From Candidatus Cottocaccamicrobium excrementipullorum (lineage in GTDB: Bacteria > Bacillota > Clostridia > Lachnospirales > Lachnospiraceae): DNA of 64,000 nt. The translations under genes and the position numbers were made by a program. The stretch lies in assembly GCA_018713255.1 (NCBI GenBank), contig DVFL01000002.1, positions 222,280-286,279 of the forward strand. The letters are read 5' to 3'. The notes beneath the pieces were generated by a model that was not told the origin of the DNA, did not search any database, and saw nothing but the letters and a program-made list of their open reading frames with translations. Of this stretch, positions 51,280 through 58,840 are shown piece by piece (positions within the stretch are counted from its first letter, which is position 1; each line of letters starts with the position of its first letter).

Positions 51280-51939
51280 ATGAAAAATCTTCAAAAAATC
51301 AAAATACACGGCGAACTGGCGCTGGCTGCTGTTATTGTCCTCAACAGCCTTGGAGTAGTGCTGATGCTGTATTCTGGTTCCGGAATTTCCGCTATTTCCA
51401 GCGTTCCCTACGCCTTTTCTCTGGCTCTCCCATTCTTTTCTTTAGGCACCTGGACATATATTTTCCAAGGGCTTTTGGTTCTCAGCCTTCTGATCCTGCA
51501 AAAGAAGCTGGTATGGCCTTATTTATTCAGCTTCATTGTAGGCTTTGCCTTCGGCGTTTTTGTGGACATCCATGAATTATGGACGGCCCTTCTGCCCAGG
51601 ACAATGGCGCTCCGAATCATTTATTTTCTGATCGGCTATCTGCTGATCGCCTTTGGCATCGCCTTGTCTAACCGCTGCCGGATGCCGATTATTCCTACAG
51701 ATTTGTTTCCGCGGGAATTTTCAAAAATTACCGGTCTGACTTACGCAAAGACAAAAATTACTTTCGATGTAACCTGCCTGGCTGCGACTGCTCTCATCAC
51801 TTTAATCGCTTTAAAACACCTTTCCGGCCTTGGGATCGGCACGGTGGCGGCAGCTTTTACCATGGGAAAAGCCATCAGTGAAATCGGCAAGCTCATCGAC
51901 CGCAAATTCTATTTCGTTTCTTTTCTGGACAAGGATTAG
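51280..51939 (+). CDS. YczE/DUF6198-like membrane protein
   Basis: Integral membrane protein of 219 residues with five or six helices (for example LALAAVIVLNSLGVVLMLYSG and IIYFLIGYLLIAFGIAL). The order of helices, FVDIHELWTALLP after the third and the soluble-like segment MPIIPTDLFPREFSKIT resemble the YczE/YyaS family; its function is unknown. ATG 51280 has AGGAGG upstream. Divergent from the LysR gene, so a likely target of that regulator. Confidence 0.75.
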   Translation: MKNLQKIKIHGELALAAVIVLNSLGVVLMLYSGSGISAISSVPYAFSLALPFFSLGTWTYIFQGLLVLSLLILQKKLVWPYLFSFIVGFAFGVFVDIHELWTALLPRTMALRIIYFLIGYLLIAFGIALSNRCRMPIIPTDLFPREFSKITGLTYAKTKITFDVTCLAATALITLIALKHLSGLGIGTVAAAFTMGKAISEIGKLIDRKFYFVSFLDKD

Positions 51940-51970
51940 CGCCGGTATTCTAAGAGAATACCGACGCTAA
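51936..51970. repeat. 35-bp inverted repeat spanning two convergent stop codons
   Basis: TTAGCG-C-CGGTATTCT and its complement AGAATACCG-A-CGCTAA form a stem of about 15 bp with a 3-5 nt loop. The stop codon of the YczE-like gene and that of the convergent DUF3343 gene both lie in its arms. No T-tract follows on either strand, so a transcript-stabilising or weak bidirectional terminator role is guessed. Confidence 0.6.
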
Positions 51971-52206
51971 AGGAAAAGGAAATAAATTCCTTCGATTTGA
52001 ATCTGATGTTGTTTTATCGTTTTCTTCACTTCTTCCTCAGCTTCCGCCGGAGCCGACCAGGCCAGGCCGCACTCTGCCGAAATCTCCCCAGGCAAAGGAA
52101 TCAGCCGGCCCTCAGTTTTCTCTTTCAGGGCGCACTGTTCCATAAAAAGAGCCTGGGCGGTGCCACCAAAGGCCACCACAATTCGCTTTGTTTTTTTTCT
52201 GGCCAC
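51967..52206 (-). CDS. DUF3343 protein, putative Se/S carrier
   Basis: Small protein of 79 residues (GTG start, AGGAGG upstream). The pattern VVAFGGTAQALFMEQCALK at the N-terminus and SAECGLAWSAPAEAEEEVKK is that of DUF3343 proteins, which are often encoded with SelD, YedF and cysteine desulfurases and are thought to carry Se or S on the conserved Cys of the CG motif. It lies beyond the LysR gene, outside the main operon. The biochemical role is inferred from genomic association. Confidence 0.78.
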   Translation of the reverse strand: MARKKTKRIVVAFGGTAQALFMEQCALKEKTEGRLIPLPGEISAECGLAWSAPAEAEEEVKKTIKQHQIQIEGIYFLFL

Positions 52207-52227
52207 TTCTTTTTCCTCCTGTATTTC

Positions 52228-52260
52228 ACAAAGAAGGCCGGACCTTTCGATCCAGCCTTA
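52228..52260 (-). terminator. Probable terminator of the SIMPL-domain gene
   Basis: Minus strand AAGGCTGGA / TCCGGCCTT stem (one G-U) followed by only a short pyrimidine run (CTTTG). It partly precedes the DUF3343 ribosome binding site. Confidence 0.45.
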
Positions 52261-52288
52261 TCATACTTGCCGGCCAAACCTGCCGGCT

Positions 52289-53062
52289 CTACTCGATGCC
52301 AAACTCCACGCTGATGCTGGCCTCAATTGCAATCTCTCCCGGCATCACCGTCATGGCCTCTTCCACTCCTGCACTGATGTCTGCAGCGGCAACACTGCTC
52401 ATCGCACTGTTTACATAACGGCCCTGCTGACTGTCACTGTATTCTGTAATCTGCACCACATCACCTAAGGTGCAGCCTCCGGCCTCTGCCAAAGCCTGAG
52501 CCTTCGCCCTGGCCTGTTCCAGCGCCAGCTTAAGCGCCTCCTGATAGCTTTCATCATAAGTGCTGGAAAGATAAGTCACCGACTGTACCTGGTTCACTCC
52601 TGCGTCTACTGACTGAGATAAAACAGTCCCCACCTGATCCAGCCCCACATCTGACACAGTCACCTGGGTAGTGGATTCGTACCCGGTAATCTTCCCATCG
52701 TTCTGCCAGTCATATCTTGGGCTTAATTCCTGCCCTGAAGTCTGAATGGAATTTTCCCCAATTCCTGAGTCCATAAGCGTCTCCACCAGCTGAGTTACTT
52801 TTTTATTATTTTCCTGCTGGCAGGCTGCCGCATCCTGATTCTGAGTTGTAACGCCAAATACGATCTCTGCCATATCTGGTACGACGTTTACCGTCTCCCG
52901 TCCAGTTACGGAAATCACCTGGCTCTCCACATTCTCCACTTGAATAGGGCCGGCGCCTGAGGCGGCTCCTCCTTGTCCCGCTGTGGTCTGAACCGCGCCT
53001 GAGCTGCAGGCAGTCAGCATCAGCACACATCCGGCGCCAAGAGCAAATATTCTGTTTTTCAT
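52289..53062 (-). CDS. SIMPL-domain (DUF541) lipoprotein
   Basis: 257 residues with a lipoprotein signal (FALGAGCVLMLTACSSG, lipobox LTAC). The mature part is a SIMPL domain: VTGRETVNVVPDMAEIVFGV, then QNQDAAACQQENNKKVTQLV, and LEQARAKAQALAEAGGCTLG near residue 190. Bacterial members are periplasmic or surface proteins of unclear function, sometimes linked to oxidative stress. Starts after AAGGAGAAAAT. Transcribed alone. Confidence 0.85.
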   Translation of the reverse strand: MKNRIFALGAGCVLMLTACSSGAVQTTAGQGGAASGAGPIQVENVESQVISVTGRETVNVVPDMAEIVFGVTTQNQDAAACQQENNKKVTQLVETLMDSGIGENSIQTSGQELSPRYDWQNDGKITGYESTTQVTVSDVGLDQVGTVLSQSVDAGVNQVQSVTYLSSTYDESYQEALKLALEQARAKAQALAEAGGCTLGDVVQITEYSDSQQGRYVNSAMSSVAAADISAGVEEAMTVMPGEIAIEASISVEFGIE

Positions 53063-53187
53063 TAATTTTCTCCTTCCTTTTCCAGATTTTGCTGATTTCA
53101 GTATAATCTAATTCAGGAGAAAAAACTTTTCTTTTCCCTTACATTTTGTTATCATTTTGCAGACAATTCATTTAAGAAAAGTAAGGA

Positions 53188-54462
53188 TCAAAAAATCATC
53201 CTTCCCCCTGAAAATTTATGAAGAAGGTCCTTTTCTCCGCACAGATACAAATATCGCTCAAGCCGCCTGGCAACAGAAAGCTCCTTCATATACGGAATTC
53301 TGCTTTCATCCAGAACTAAAAATTCCGCTTCGCTTCCCTCCTGAAAGCTTCCCGCTTTTCCAAAAAAGCTTCCTCCTCCTGCCGTTCCCAGATAAAATGC
53401 CTCTTCAATGGTCAAAGGTTTTAATGTATCTTCTGCCAGGCGCCAGCGAAGCTTGGATACCTGAACCGCCTCCACCATGGTCCGGAAAACAGAAGAAGAA
53501 TGGCCGCCTGCCACATCCGTTCCCAAGCCAGTGGGAATCCCCATCTCTAAAAAGCGCCTGACCGGGGCGATGCCGGATGCCAGATTTGTATTGGACTGGG
53601 GGCAATGGGCAATATATGTGCCGTTTTTCTTCATTAAAGCAAGTTCATTCTCTTCAGAATACACACAGTGCGCCATCACTGCCGGCCCGCCGCTTCCGAA
53701 AAGGCCAAAACGGTCATAAGCAGCTCCGTAACATTCCGCCCATGGACATAGCTCTTTGACCCATTGAACCTCACTTTTATTTTCAGATAAGTGGGACTGT
53801 ACCGGAAGATGATATTTCTCCTGAAGCCGTCCCAGCCCTTCCATCAGCCCATCGCTGCAGGCAGGAATAAAACGCGGGGTAAGAATCGGCTTAACCCGGG
53901 TAAATTTCTCCGCCGTGTTCTGGATCCACATCTCTGTATCTTCGATGGAAGCCTTTGTTTCTTCCCGGTAATTTTCCGGACAATTCCTGTCCATGTTTAC
54001 TTTGCCCACATAAGCGGTAATCCCTGCCGCCTCCAGCTCTTCCATCAAATACTCTGTGGCCTCCCGGTGAATTGTGCCAAACACAACCGCCCGGCAGGTT
54101 GCACTCTGCCGAAGATCTTGGGCAAACAGGCGGTAAGCCCTCTTAGCATATTCTATTTCCCTGTACTTTGCCTCCTCCGGGAATGTCCAGGTATTCAGCC
54201 AATCCAACAGCTCCTGGTCCATGCCGATCCCCCTGAACACATACTGCGGCCCATGGAGATGAAGATCTGTCAATCCAGGAATGATCAGCCGATCCCCGTA
54301 ATCCAAACAGGCCATTCCCTTATTTTGATCCGGAATCTGGGGGAAAATTCCTTTTATCCGTCCTTCTTCGCAAACAAGATAGTGATTTTCTTTTACAACG
54401 AGCTTTCTCGGCCCTTCACTGAAACAAAAATGGCCTTTTACGATAAAATCTTTATCCACCAA
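53188..54462 (-). CDS. guaD: Guanine deaminase
   Basis: Zn2+ amidohydrolase that converts guanine to xanthine. 424 residues. Metal ligands in PGLTDLHLHGPQ (H-x-H), QSHLSENKSE (His), AHCVYSEENELALM (His) and GLGTDVAGGHS (Asp). GMDQELLDWLNTWTFPEE is diagnostic of guanine deaminase rather than of other amidohydrolases. Start codon TTG 54462 (or GTG just after) is preceded by GGAGGAGG. In the selenium/molybdenum context it supplies xanthine, a substrate of molybdenum hydroxylases. Downstream of a small gene in the same operon. Confidence 0.92.
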   Translation of the reverse strand: MVDKDFIVKGHFCFSEGPRKLVVKENHYLVCEEGRIKGIFPQIPDQNKGMACLDYGDRLIIPGLTDLHLHGPQYVFRGIGMDQELLDWLNTWTFPEEAKYREIEYAKRAYRLFAQDLRQSATCRAVVFGTIHREATEYLMEELEAAGITAYVGKVNMDRNCPENYREETKASIEDTEMWIQNTAEKFTRVKPILTPRFIPACSDGLMEGLGRLQEKYHLPVQSHLSENKSEVQWVKELCPWAECYGAAYDRFGLFGSGGPAVMAHCVYSEENELALMKKNGTYIAHCPQSNTNLASGIAPVRRFLEMGIPTGLGTDVAGGHSSSVFRTMVEAVQVSKLRWRLAEDTLKPLTIEEAFYLGTAGGGSFFGKAGSFQEGSEAEFLVLDESRIPYMKELSVARRLERYLYLCGEKDLLHKFSGGRMIF

Positions 54463-54465
54463 CAG

Positions 54466-54744
54466 CTATTCCTCCTCCGTGCCAGTCCCATCTTCCATGT
54501 TCGTCCCTGCTTTCAGGTTCTGATCCTTTTGATCTTCTTTATTCTTTTTCCAATATTTTCTGAACTCAGGAAAATCTTGAAGATATTCCTCAATCTCTGC
54601 ATCTGTCAAGCCGCTGGTAATCCGGCGGAAAAAGACTTCATCATCTTCCATCACAAATGCCATCACTTTCATCATGTCCCGCTCGCTGATTTTTTCACTC
54701 CACCCCTCCGACAACAGTTCGTTTAATTTGTCCTGCTGCTCCAT
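54466..54744 (-). CDS. Small acidic hypothetical protein cotranscribed with guaD
   Basis: 92 residues, strongly charged: N-terminal half rich in Glu/Asp (DDEVFFRRITSGLTDAEIEE) and a polar tail ending GTGTEEE. No membrane segment and no motif I recognise. It has AGGGGGAAAT upstream of its ATG and ends 3 nt before the guaD start region, so it is coupled to guaD. Expression starts from a strong promoter at 54.8 kb. Function unknown. Confidence 0.7.
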   Translation of the reverse strand: MEQQDKLNELLSEGWSEKISERDMMKVMAFVMEDDEVFFRRITSGLTDAEIEEYLQDFPEFRKYWKKNKEDQKDQNLKAGTNMEDGTGTEEE

Positions 54745-54773
54745 ACATTTCCCCCTTATTTTTATTGTCCTGT

Positions 54774-54802
54774 ATTATAGTCTAAATACCGACTATAGTC
54801 AA
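54774..54802 (-). promoter_or_regulatory. Promoter of the guaD operon with repeated GACTATA operator
   Basis: Minus strand TTGACT (54797-54802), 17-bp spacer, TATAAT (54774-54779). GACTATA occurs twice as a direct repeat 18 bp apart (54794-54800 and 54776-54782), one copy over -35 and one over -10; the first also forms the palindrome GACTATAGTC (54791-54800). It fits a repressor binding site, perhaps for the divergent XRE protein. Confidence 0.7.
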
Positions 54803-54887
54803 TACAAAGACCATTTTATACAATTAAAACACATATAATATCGTAACTGACGAAATTATTCCAACGATTCACAGAAAAGAGAGTTTC

Positions 54888-55106
54888 ATGATTCTATACG
54901 ATCCTTTTTGGAAGACTCTGAAGCAGTCCGGAGAATCCACCTACAGCCTGATTACCAAACACAAAATTTCAAGCTCCACCATTGACCGGCTGCGTAAAAA
55001 TCAGCCGATTACCACCACAACAATGAATGATCTCTGCCGGATCTTAAATTGTGATGTAAAAGATATTGCTGTCTATGTGTCTTCCGAGGAAGATCAGATT
55101 CTATGA
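54888..55106 (+). CDS. XRE-family (Cro/C1-type HTH) regulator
   Basis: 72 residues that are little more than the helix-turn-helix: ESTYSLITKHKISSSTIDRL followed by MNDLCRILNCDVKDIAVY. Such minimal XRE proteins typically repress nearby or mobile-element promoters. Preceded by AAAGAGAG before its ATG. It is divergent from the guaD operon; its 3' end overlaps the convergent rarA gene by 6 nt. Control of the GACTATA repeats is an inference. Confidence 0.85.
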   Translation: MILYDPFWKTLKQSGESTYSLITKHKISSSTIDRLRKNQPITTTTMNDLCRILNCDVKDIAVYVSSEEDQIL

Positions 55107-56426
55107 TTCTCTCCAGGCTCTGACCTTATCCAGCTTTGCTTTCAGCTCTTTTTCCCTTCCCTCCTCTGTGGGATAATAATACCTTCGGTCTTTCAGGTTA
55201 TCCGGAAGGCATTGCATTCTGGCCATCTTCTCCGGACAGTCGTGCGCATACTGGTACCCTTTGCCATAATCCAGTTCTTTCATCAGTCCGGTGGGCGCAT
55301 TTCGAATCACCAGAGGAACTGGCTGCGCCAGGGTATCCTGGGCATCTTTTTTGCAGGCCTCATAAGCCGTATAAGCAGAATTCGAACGCGGAGCCAGCGA
55401 CAAATAAATCACGGTTTGAGACAGATTTACACTGCATTCCGGCATCCCTATAAAGTGGCAGGCTTCATAGGCTGCCACCGCCAGCGGCAGCGCCTGAGGA
55501 TCAGCCAGACCCACATCTTCGCTGGCGAACCGGATCAGTCTTCTGGCAATATATAAAGGATCTTCTCCGGCCTCCAGCATACGGGCAAGCCAATACACCG
55601 CCGCATCTGGATCGCTGTTGCGCATCGATTTATGAAGAGCAGAGATCAAATTGTAATGTTCCTCTCCCTTCTTGTCATAAAGAAGAGATTTCCGGCTGAT
55701 GCACTGCTCCAAAGTTTCCTGATCCACCAGCGTACTTCCGTCTTCTCTGATCTGGCCGTTAATGACCGCCATCTCCAGAGTATTTAATGCCGCCCTGGCA
55801 TCGCCGTTAGCAAACAACGCAATCTTTTCCAGCAATTCCTGGGAAATTTCTATTTTAAGATAGCCAAAGCCTTTTGGGCTGGTAATTGCCCGGTTCAACA
55901 GCTCCATCAAATCCCCTGTTTCCAAAGCTTTCAAGAGAAACACCCTGCACCGTGAAAGAAGAGCAGAATTAATTTCAAAAGAAGGATTCTCCGTAGTGGC
56001 GCCGATAAGGGTAATGCTTCCCTTCTCCACATAAGGGAGGAAGGCATCCTGCTGGGCTTTATTAAACCGATGAATCTCATCCACAAACAGAACGGTTCTT
56101 TTTCCCCTCTGCCTGGCCTTTTCCGCCCGCTCCATTACCTCTCTGATTTCTTTGATGCCGCTGGTCACCGCACTGAAATTGATAAATTCTGCATGGGTAG
56201 TCCGGGCAATAATACTGGCGAGGGTAGTTTTCCCCACTCCAGGAGGCCCCCAGAAAATCATGGAAGGAATCTGATCCTGATCAATTAAACGTCTGAGAAG
56301 CTTTCCCTCTCCTACCAAATGTTTTTGTCCGGCGAACTCTTCCAATGATTCTGGTCTTAACCGGCTGGCCAGGGGCGCCATGTGATTTTGTTCCTCCATC
56401 ACATCAAACATCGATATCTGCTCCAT
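55101..56426 (-). CDS. rarA: Replication-associated recombination protein A (RarA/MgsA)
   Basis: AAA+ ATPase of 441 residues related to clamp loaders and Holliday-junction helicases; acts at stalled forks. Walker A WGPPGVGKTTLASIIA, Walker B VLFVDEIHRFNKAQ and sensor 1 IGATTENPSFEIN are exact family matches. The C-terminal tetramerisation region has YEACHFIGMPECSVNLSQ and GKGYQYAHDCPE. Start ATG 56426 has GGGGA upstream. Single gene with its terminator in the convergent XRE gene. Confidence 0.95.
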   Translation of the reverse strand: MEQISMFDVMEEQNHMAPLASRLRPESLEEFAGQKHLVGEGKLLRRLIDQDQIPSMIFWGPPGVGKTTLASIIARTTHAEFINFSAVTSGIKEIREVMERAEKARQRGKRTVLFVDEIHRFNKAQQDAFLPYVEKGSITLIGATTENPSFEINSALLSRCRVFLLKALETGDLMELLNRAITSPKGFGYLKIEISQELLEKIALFANGDARAALNTLEMAVINGQIREDGSTLVDQETLEQCISRKSLLYDKKGEEHYNLISALHKSMRNSDPDAAVYWLARMLEAGEDPLYIARRLIRFASEDVGLADPQALPLAVAAYEACHFIGMPECSVNLSQTVIYLSLAPRSNSAYTAYEACKKDAQDTLAQPVPLVIRNAPTGLMKELDYGKGYQYAHDCPEKMARMQCLPDNLKDRRYYYPTEEGREKELKAKLDKVRAWRES

Positions 56427-56608
56427 GGTTTCATCCCCGATTTCTAATATTCATGATCCATTTTCCTAATTCTTCAACTTTAAATCATATATGTCTGGTA
56501 CTATCATACCACGGTTTCCCCATTCTGCACACTACTCAATCCTTAAGGTTTTAAAATGTTTTCTTATTTCTTTCTCCATTTTTCCCTCATCTCGGCTTTT
56601 TCTCCATG

Positions 56609-56651
56609 AAAAAAGAGCCGAGAACCTTGCGTACAAGGTTTCTCGACCCTC
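56609..56651 (-). terminator. Intrinsic terminator of the ECF sigma/anti-sigma operon
   Basis: Minus strand CGAGAAACCTTG / CAAGGTTCTCG stem with a TACG loop, followed by six T (56609-56614). It lies about 75 nt after the anti-sigma stop. The segment between contains two related GGCGTACA motifs of unknown meaning. Confidence 0.8.
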
Positions 56652-56723
56652 TGTTTATCCAGCGCATCAGCCGCCGGCGTACAAGTCTATGGGGCAAATC
56701 TGTCAGCTGTCGGCGTACACGAA

Positions 56724-57503
56724 CTACTGCACATCAATAATTTCCCCAGCCATATCCATTAACTGGCTTAAGGTTACATCCTGGTCTGTAAGAAGAAGAT
56801 AATGCAGGCCATCCTCCTCCCAAGAAACATTTTTAAAGACTTTTCTCTCTTCCTGGTCTGTACCATAGCTGATCATCAATTTGCCCTCTTCTTCAAGCTT
56901 TTGATCCTCGGCGGAAGGCGTGGCATCCGGAGGAAGGAAGAGGTAATCCACTTCATCTCCTTCCAGAACAATTCCCTGGTAGGTTTCTGTAACCTGATGA
57001 GCCTGAACACCATTCTCAGCCCCTTCCAAAGGTTTAGAAACGCTCATATTGATTTCAGCCGTGCCGTCATAAATAATGCTTACTTCTGGATAAGTCCCCA
57101 CCAGGTTTCCGCTGTCATCCATAGCATTTACCTGGCTTACATACCCTTCTGAAAAGGTCTGGCCTCCGCCCAGGCTTTCCTTTAACTTTGGTATCTGCCC
57201 CAGAGCCTTTTCACCTTCTGCCTTGAGCTGATCAAAGTCCCGGATCGCCTGATCCCGATAAGTAGAGCTTGACAAAAATGCAATTCGGCCAGCTCCAATT
57301 GCTGTGATACTGCCTGCTGCTGCCACCATTGCCGCTGCTGCAATTACTATCCTTTTTTTTGATCCGTTCATCATTTTTTTCCTTTCACCCACATTATCAT
57401 GAACCTTTTCCAGGATCCGCCTGCTGTCTTCTTCGGAAAATGAGACAGCAGATACCTGATATTCAATGGCTTTTTTCAATTTCTTTTCCCATTCATCCTT
57501 CAT
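56724..57503 (-). CDS. Membrane-anchored anti-sigma factor-like protein
   Basis: 259 residues. A cytosolic N-terminal segment (about 1-45, SEEDSRRILEKVHDNVGERKK) precedes one membrane helix (RIVIAAAAMVAAAGSITAIG, about 48-68) and an extracytoplasmic domain with FSEGYVSQVNAMDDSGNLV, then QAHQVTETYQGIVLEGDEVD. The layout and overlap with the ECF sigma gene (ATGA) mark it as the cognate anti-sigma factor; sequence similarity of the outer domain to DUF4179/DUF4367 proteins is faint. The signal sensed is unknown. Confidence 0.78.
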   Translation of the reverse strand: MKDEWEKKLKKAIEYQVSAVSFSEEDSRRILEKVHDNVGERKKMMNGSKKRIVIAAAAMVAAAGSITAIGAGRIAFLSSSTYRDQAIRDFDQLKAEGEKALGQIPKLKESLGGGQTFSEGYVSQVNAMDDSGNLVGTYPEVSIIYDGTAEINMSVSKPLEGAENGVQAHQVTETYQGIVLEGDEVDYLFLPPDATPSAEDQKLEEEGKLMISYGTDQEERKVFKNVSWEEDGLHYLLLTDQDVTLSQLMDMAGEIIDVQ

Positions 57504-58117
57504 AACACAGCCTCCTTTAATCCTTTTCTGCTGTCTTCTTCATGGTGATCCAGACTCTCCCGCAAAAGTTTTCTTGCTTTATTCAGTCTGGATTTTACGG
57601 TTCCCTGAAAGACCCCTGTCACCTGGGATATTTCTCTGATTCCTAATCCGTTATAATAATAAAGAAGGATCACCGTCCGGTACCGGATGTCCAGCCGGTT
57701 TACCGCATCGCAGATCTCCCGGGAAACTTCCTTCTGCAGAACAGATTCCAACGGGCCCATGGAATCATCTGCACTCAGCCGCTGGCCCAGGCTGCTGCTG
57801 CGGCCTTCGTCTGTTTCCAGCATTTCTTCAAAAGAAACCTCGCCAGTATTCTTTTTCTTCTTTTCCATCTTCCAGGCTGTCCTGACCAAAATCTGATAAA
57901 TCCAGGACTCAAACCTTTCCGGATCCTTCAATTCTCCTCGGTGAAGATAACATTTCACAAAGGTTTCCTGAAGCACATCCTCACTGTCGCTTCGGTTTCC
58001 TGTAATAAACAGCGCCATACGGTACAGCTTTCCGGAATAGGAACGGTAAACTTCATCAAATGCCTGATCATCTCCATTTTTCATTTTGATCATCAATTCT
58101 CTCTTTTCCAGATCCAT
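57500..58117 (-). CDS. ECF-type RNA polymerase sigma factor
   Basis: 205 residues. Region 2 is seen in DDQAFDEVYRSYSGKLYRMA, then SEDVLQETFVKCYLHRGEL; region 4 HTH in NGLGIREISQVTGVFQGTVK. The ATG at 58117 has AAAGGAAAAGG upstream. It is the first gene of the sigma/anti-sigma operon and its promoter resembles ECF targets, so autoregulation is likely. The stimulus is unknown. Confidence 0.9.
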   Translation of the reverse strand: MDLEKRELMIKMKNGDDQAFDEVYRSYSGKLYRMALFITGNRSDSEDVLQETFVKCYLHRGELKDPERFESWIYQILVRTAWKMEKKKKNTGEVSFEEMLETDEGRSSSLGQRLSADDSMGPLESVLQKEVSREICDAVNRLDIRYRTVILLYYYNGLGIREISQVTGVFQGTVKSRLNKARKLLRESLDHHEEDSRKGLKEAVL

Positions 58118-58201
58118 ATCCTTTTCCTTTCCGTTTATTTGATGCATCTGTTATATAAGAGTCCGCTTCTTTCCATTTGGTTCACATCATTTAAACTTTT
58201 T

Positions 58202-58232
58202 TTCGACAAAAAAAGTTCATAGATTGGTTACA
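58202..58232 (-). promoter_or_regulatory. Candidate ECF-type (autoregulated) promoter
   Basis: Minus strand TGTAACC (58226-58232), 17-bp spacer, TGTCGAA (58202-58208), followed by ~80 nt of leader before the sigma gene. AAC and GTC are typical ECF -35/-10 cores. Confidence 0.5.
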
Positions 58233-58353
58233 AACTCCTCAAACTTTCTCCATAATTCTTTCCTATACTAAAAAACGTAAGAGCAAGTGCTCAACCTTTT
58301 TTTCATAATACAGGGACCGGCCAAGCCAGTCCCTTCCTCCCTCAAAATAAAAG

Positions 58354-58406
58354 TGCTGCAGGATGAGTTGATGTAAATTCACTCAATTCTCCTGCAGCAT
58401 TTTTTG
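58354..58406 (+). terminator. Intrinsic terminator upstream of the Pro/Gly-rich gene
   Basis: Plus strand TGCTGCAGGA / TCCTGCAGCA stem, with an inner TGAGT / ACTCA stem, followed by six T. No plus-strand gene lies upstream between 58.12 and 58.35 kb, so it either ends a small RNA or attenuates the Pro/Gly-rich gene. GGGACCGGCC-AAG-CC-AGTCCC (about 58312-58333) forms a further hairpin just before it. Confidence 0.75.
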
Positions 58407-58465
58407 TCCGCTTTGCACCATCAGGATTTATTTTCATAAAATAAAGAAAAAAAGAGAATACTCAC

Positions 58466-58765
58466 ATGTCCAACCGAATTCTCTCTCTTCAATGGAATCA
58501 ACCTTGCGGGATCTGCCGGCCCTGCATTGGACGGCTCTGCCCTCCCTGCCGGCCCTGCCAAAATGTGCCTCCGCCGCCAAGACCAGGCAGGCCTCCTGGG
58601 CCTCCTCCCGGACCGGGCAGACCCCCGGGACCTCCTCCTGGACCGGGCAGACCTCCTGGGCCTCCTCCTGGACCAGGCAGACCTCCTGGGCCTCCTCCTG
58701 GACCAGGCAGACCCCCGGGACCTCCTCCCGGATCAGGCAGACCTAGATGGCCCTTTTTCTCCTAG
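58466..58765 (+). CDS. Cys-rich, Pro/Gly-repeat protein
   Basis: 99 residues. The N-terminus is Cys-rich (CGICRPCIGRLCPPCRPC, six cysteines), followed by five and a half copies of a ten-residue repeat, PGRPPGPPPG, and the tail GRPRWPFFS. Gly does not recur every third residue, so it is not collagen. No signal peptide and a weak ribosome binding site. All three frames are open across the repeats because the unit is 30 bp, so the frame is chosen by the ATG and the cysteines. It resembles low-complexity spore coat or exosporium proteins in composition; function is not known. Confidence 0.55.
   Translation: MSNRILSLQWNQPCGICRPCIGRLCPPCRPCQNVPPPPRPGRPPGPPPGPGRPPGPPPGPGRPPGPPPGPGRPPGPPPGPGRPPGPPPGSGRPRWPFFS
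58586..58735. repeat. Five tandem 30-bp repeats
   Basis: Unit about GGCAGACCTCCTGGGCCTCC plus TCCTGGACCA; copies at 58586, 58616, 58646, 58676 and 58706, differing mainly by silent or near-silent changes, with a partial sixth. Copies three and four are identical. Such arrays vary in number between strains by slippage. Confidence 0.9.
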
Positions 58766-58797
58766 GTTTCCTTAGTCTGCCCCGCGCAACAAACAGT

Positions 58798-58840
58798 GCA
58801 CAGCCAGGCCGTTCATTCTCACGGCCTGGCTGTTTTTTTT
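58798..58840 (+). terminator. Intrinsic terminator of the Pro/Gly-rich gene
   Basis: ACAGCCAGGCCG / CGGCCTGGCTGT, a perfect 12-bp stem, followed by eight T. The stop codon of the convergent EAL-domain gene lies within it. Confidence 0.9.

Noticed and set aside
53791..54726. Plus-strand frame of 311 codons opposite guaD
   Set aside because: Antisense of a clear guanine deaminase with all metal ligands; no ribosome binding site.
58265..58300. Second terminator GAGCA-AG-TGCTC with T7
   Set aside because: The loop is only two bases and the stem only five; too weak to call.
58586..58735. CRISPR-like array
   Set aside because: The 30-bp units are head-to-tail with no spacers and keep an open reading frame.
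58492..58775. Two alternative plus-strand frames through the 30-bp repeats
   Set aside because: They are open only because the repeat length is a multiple of three; both lack a plausible start region.
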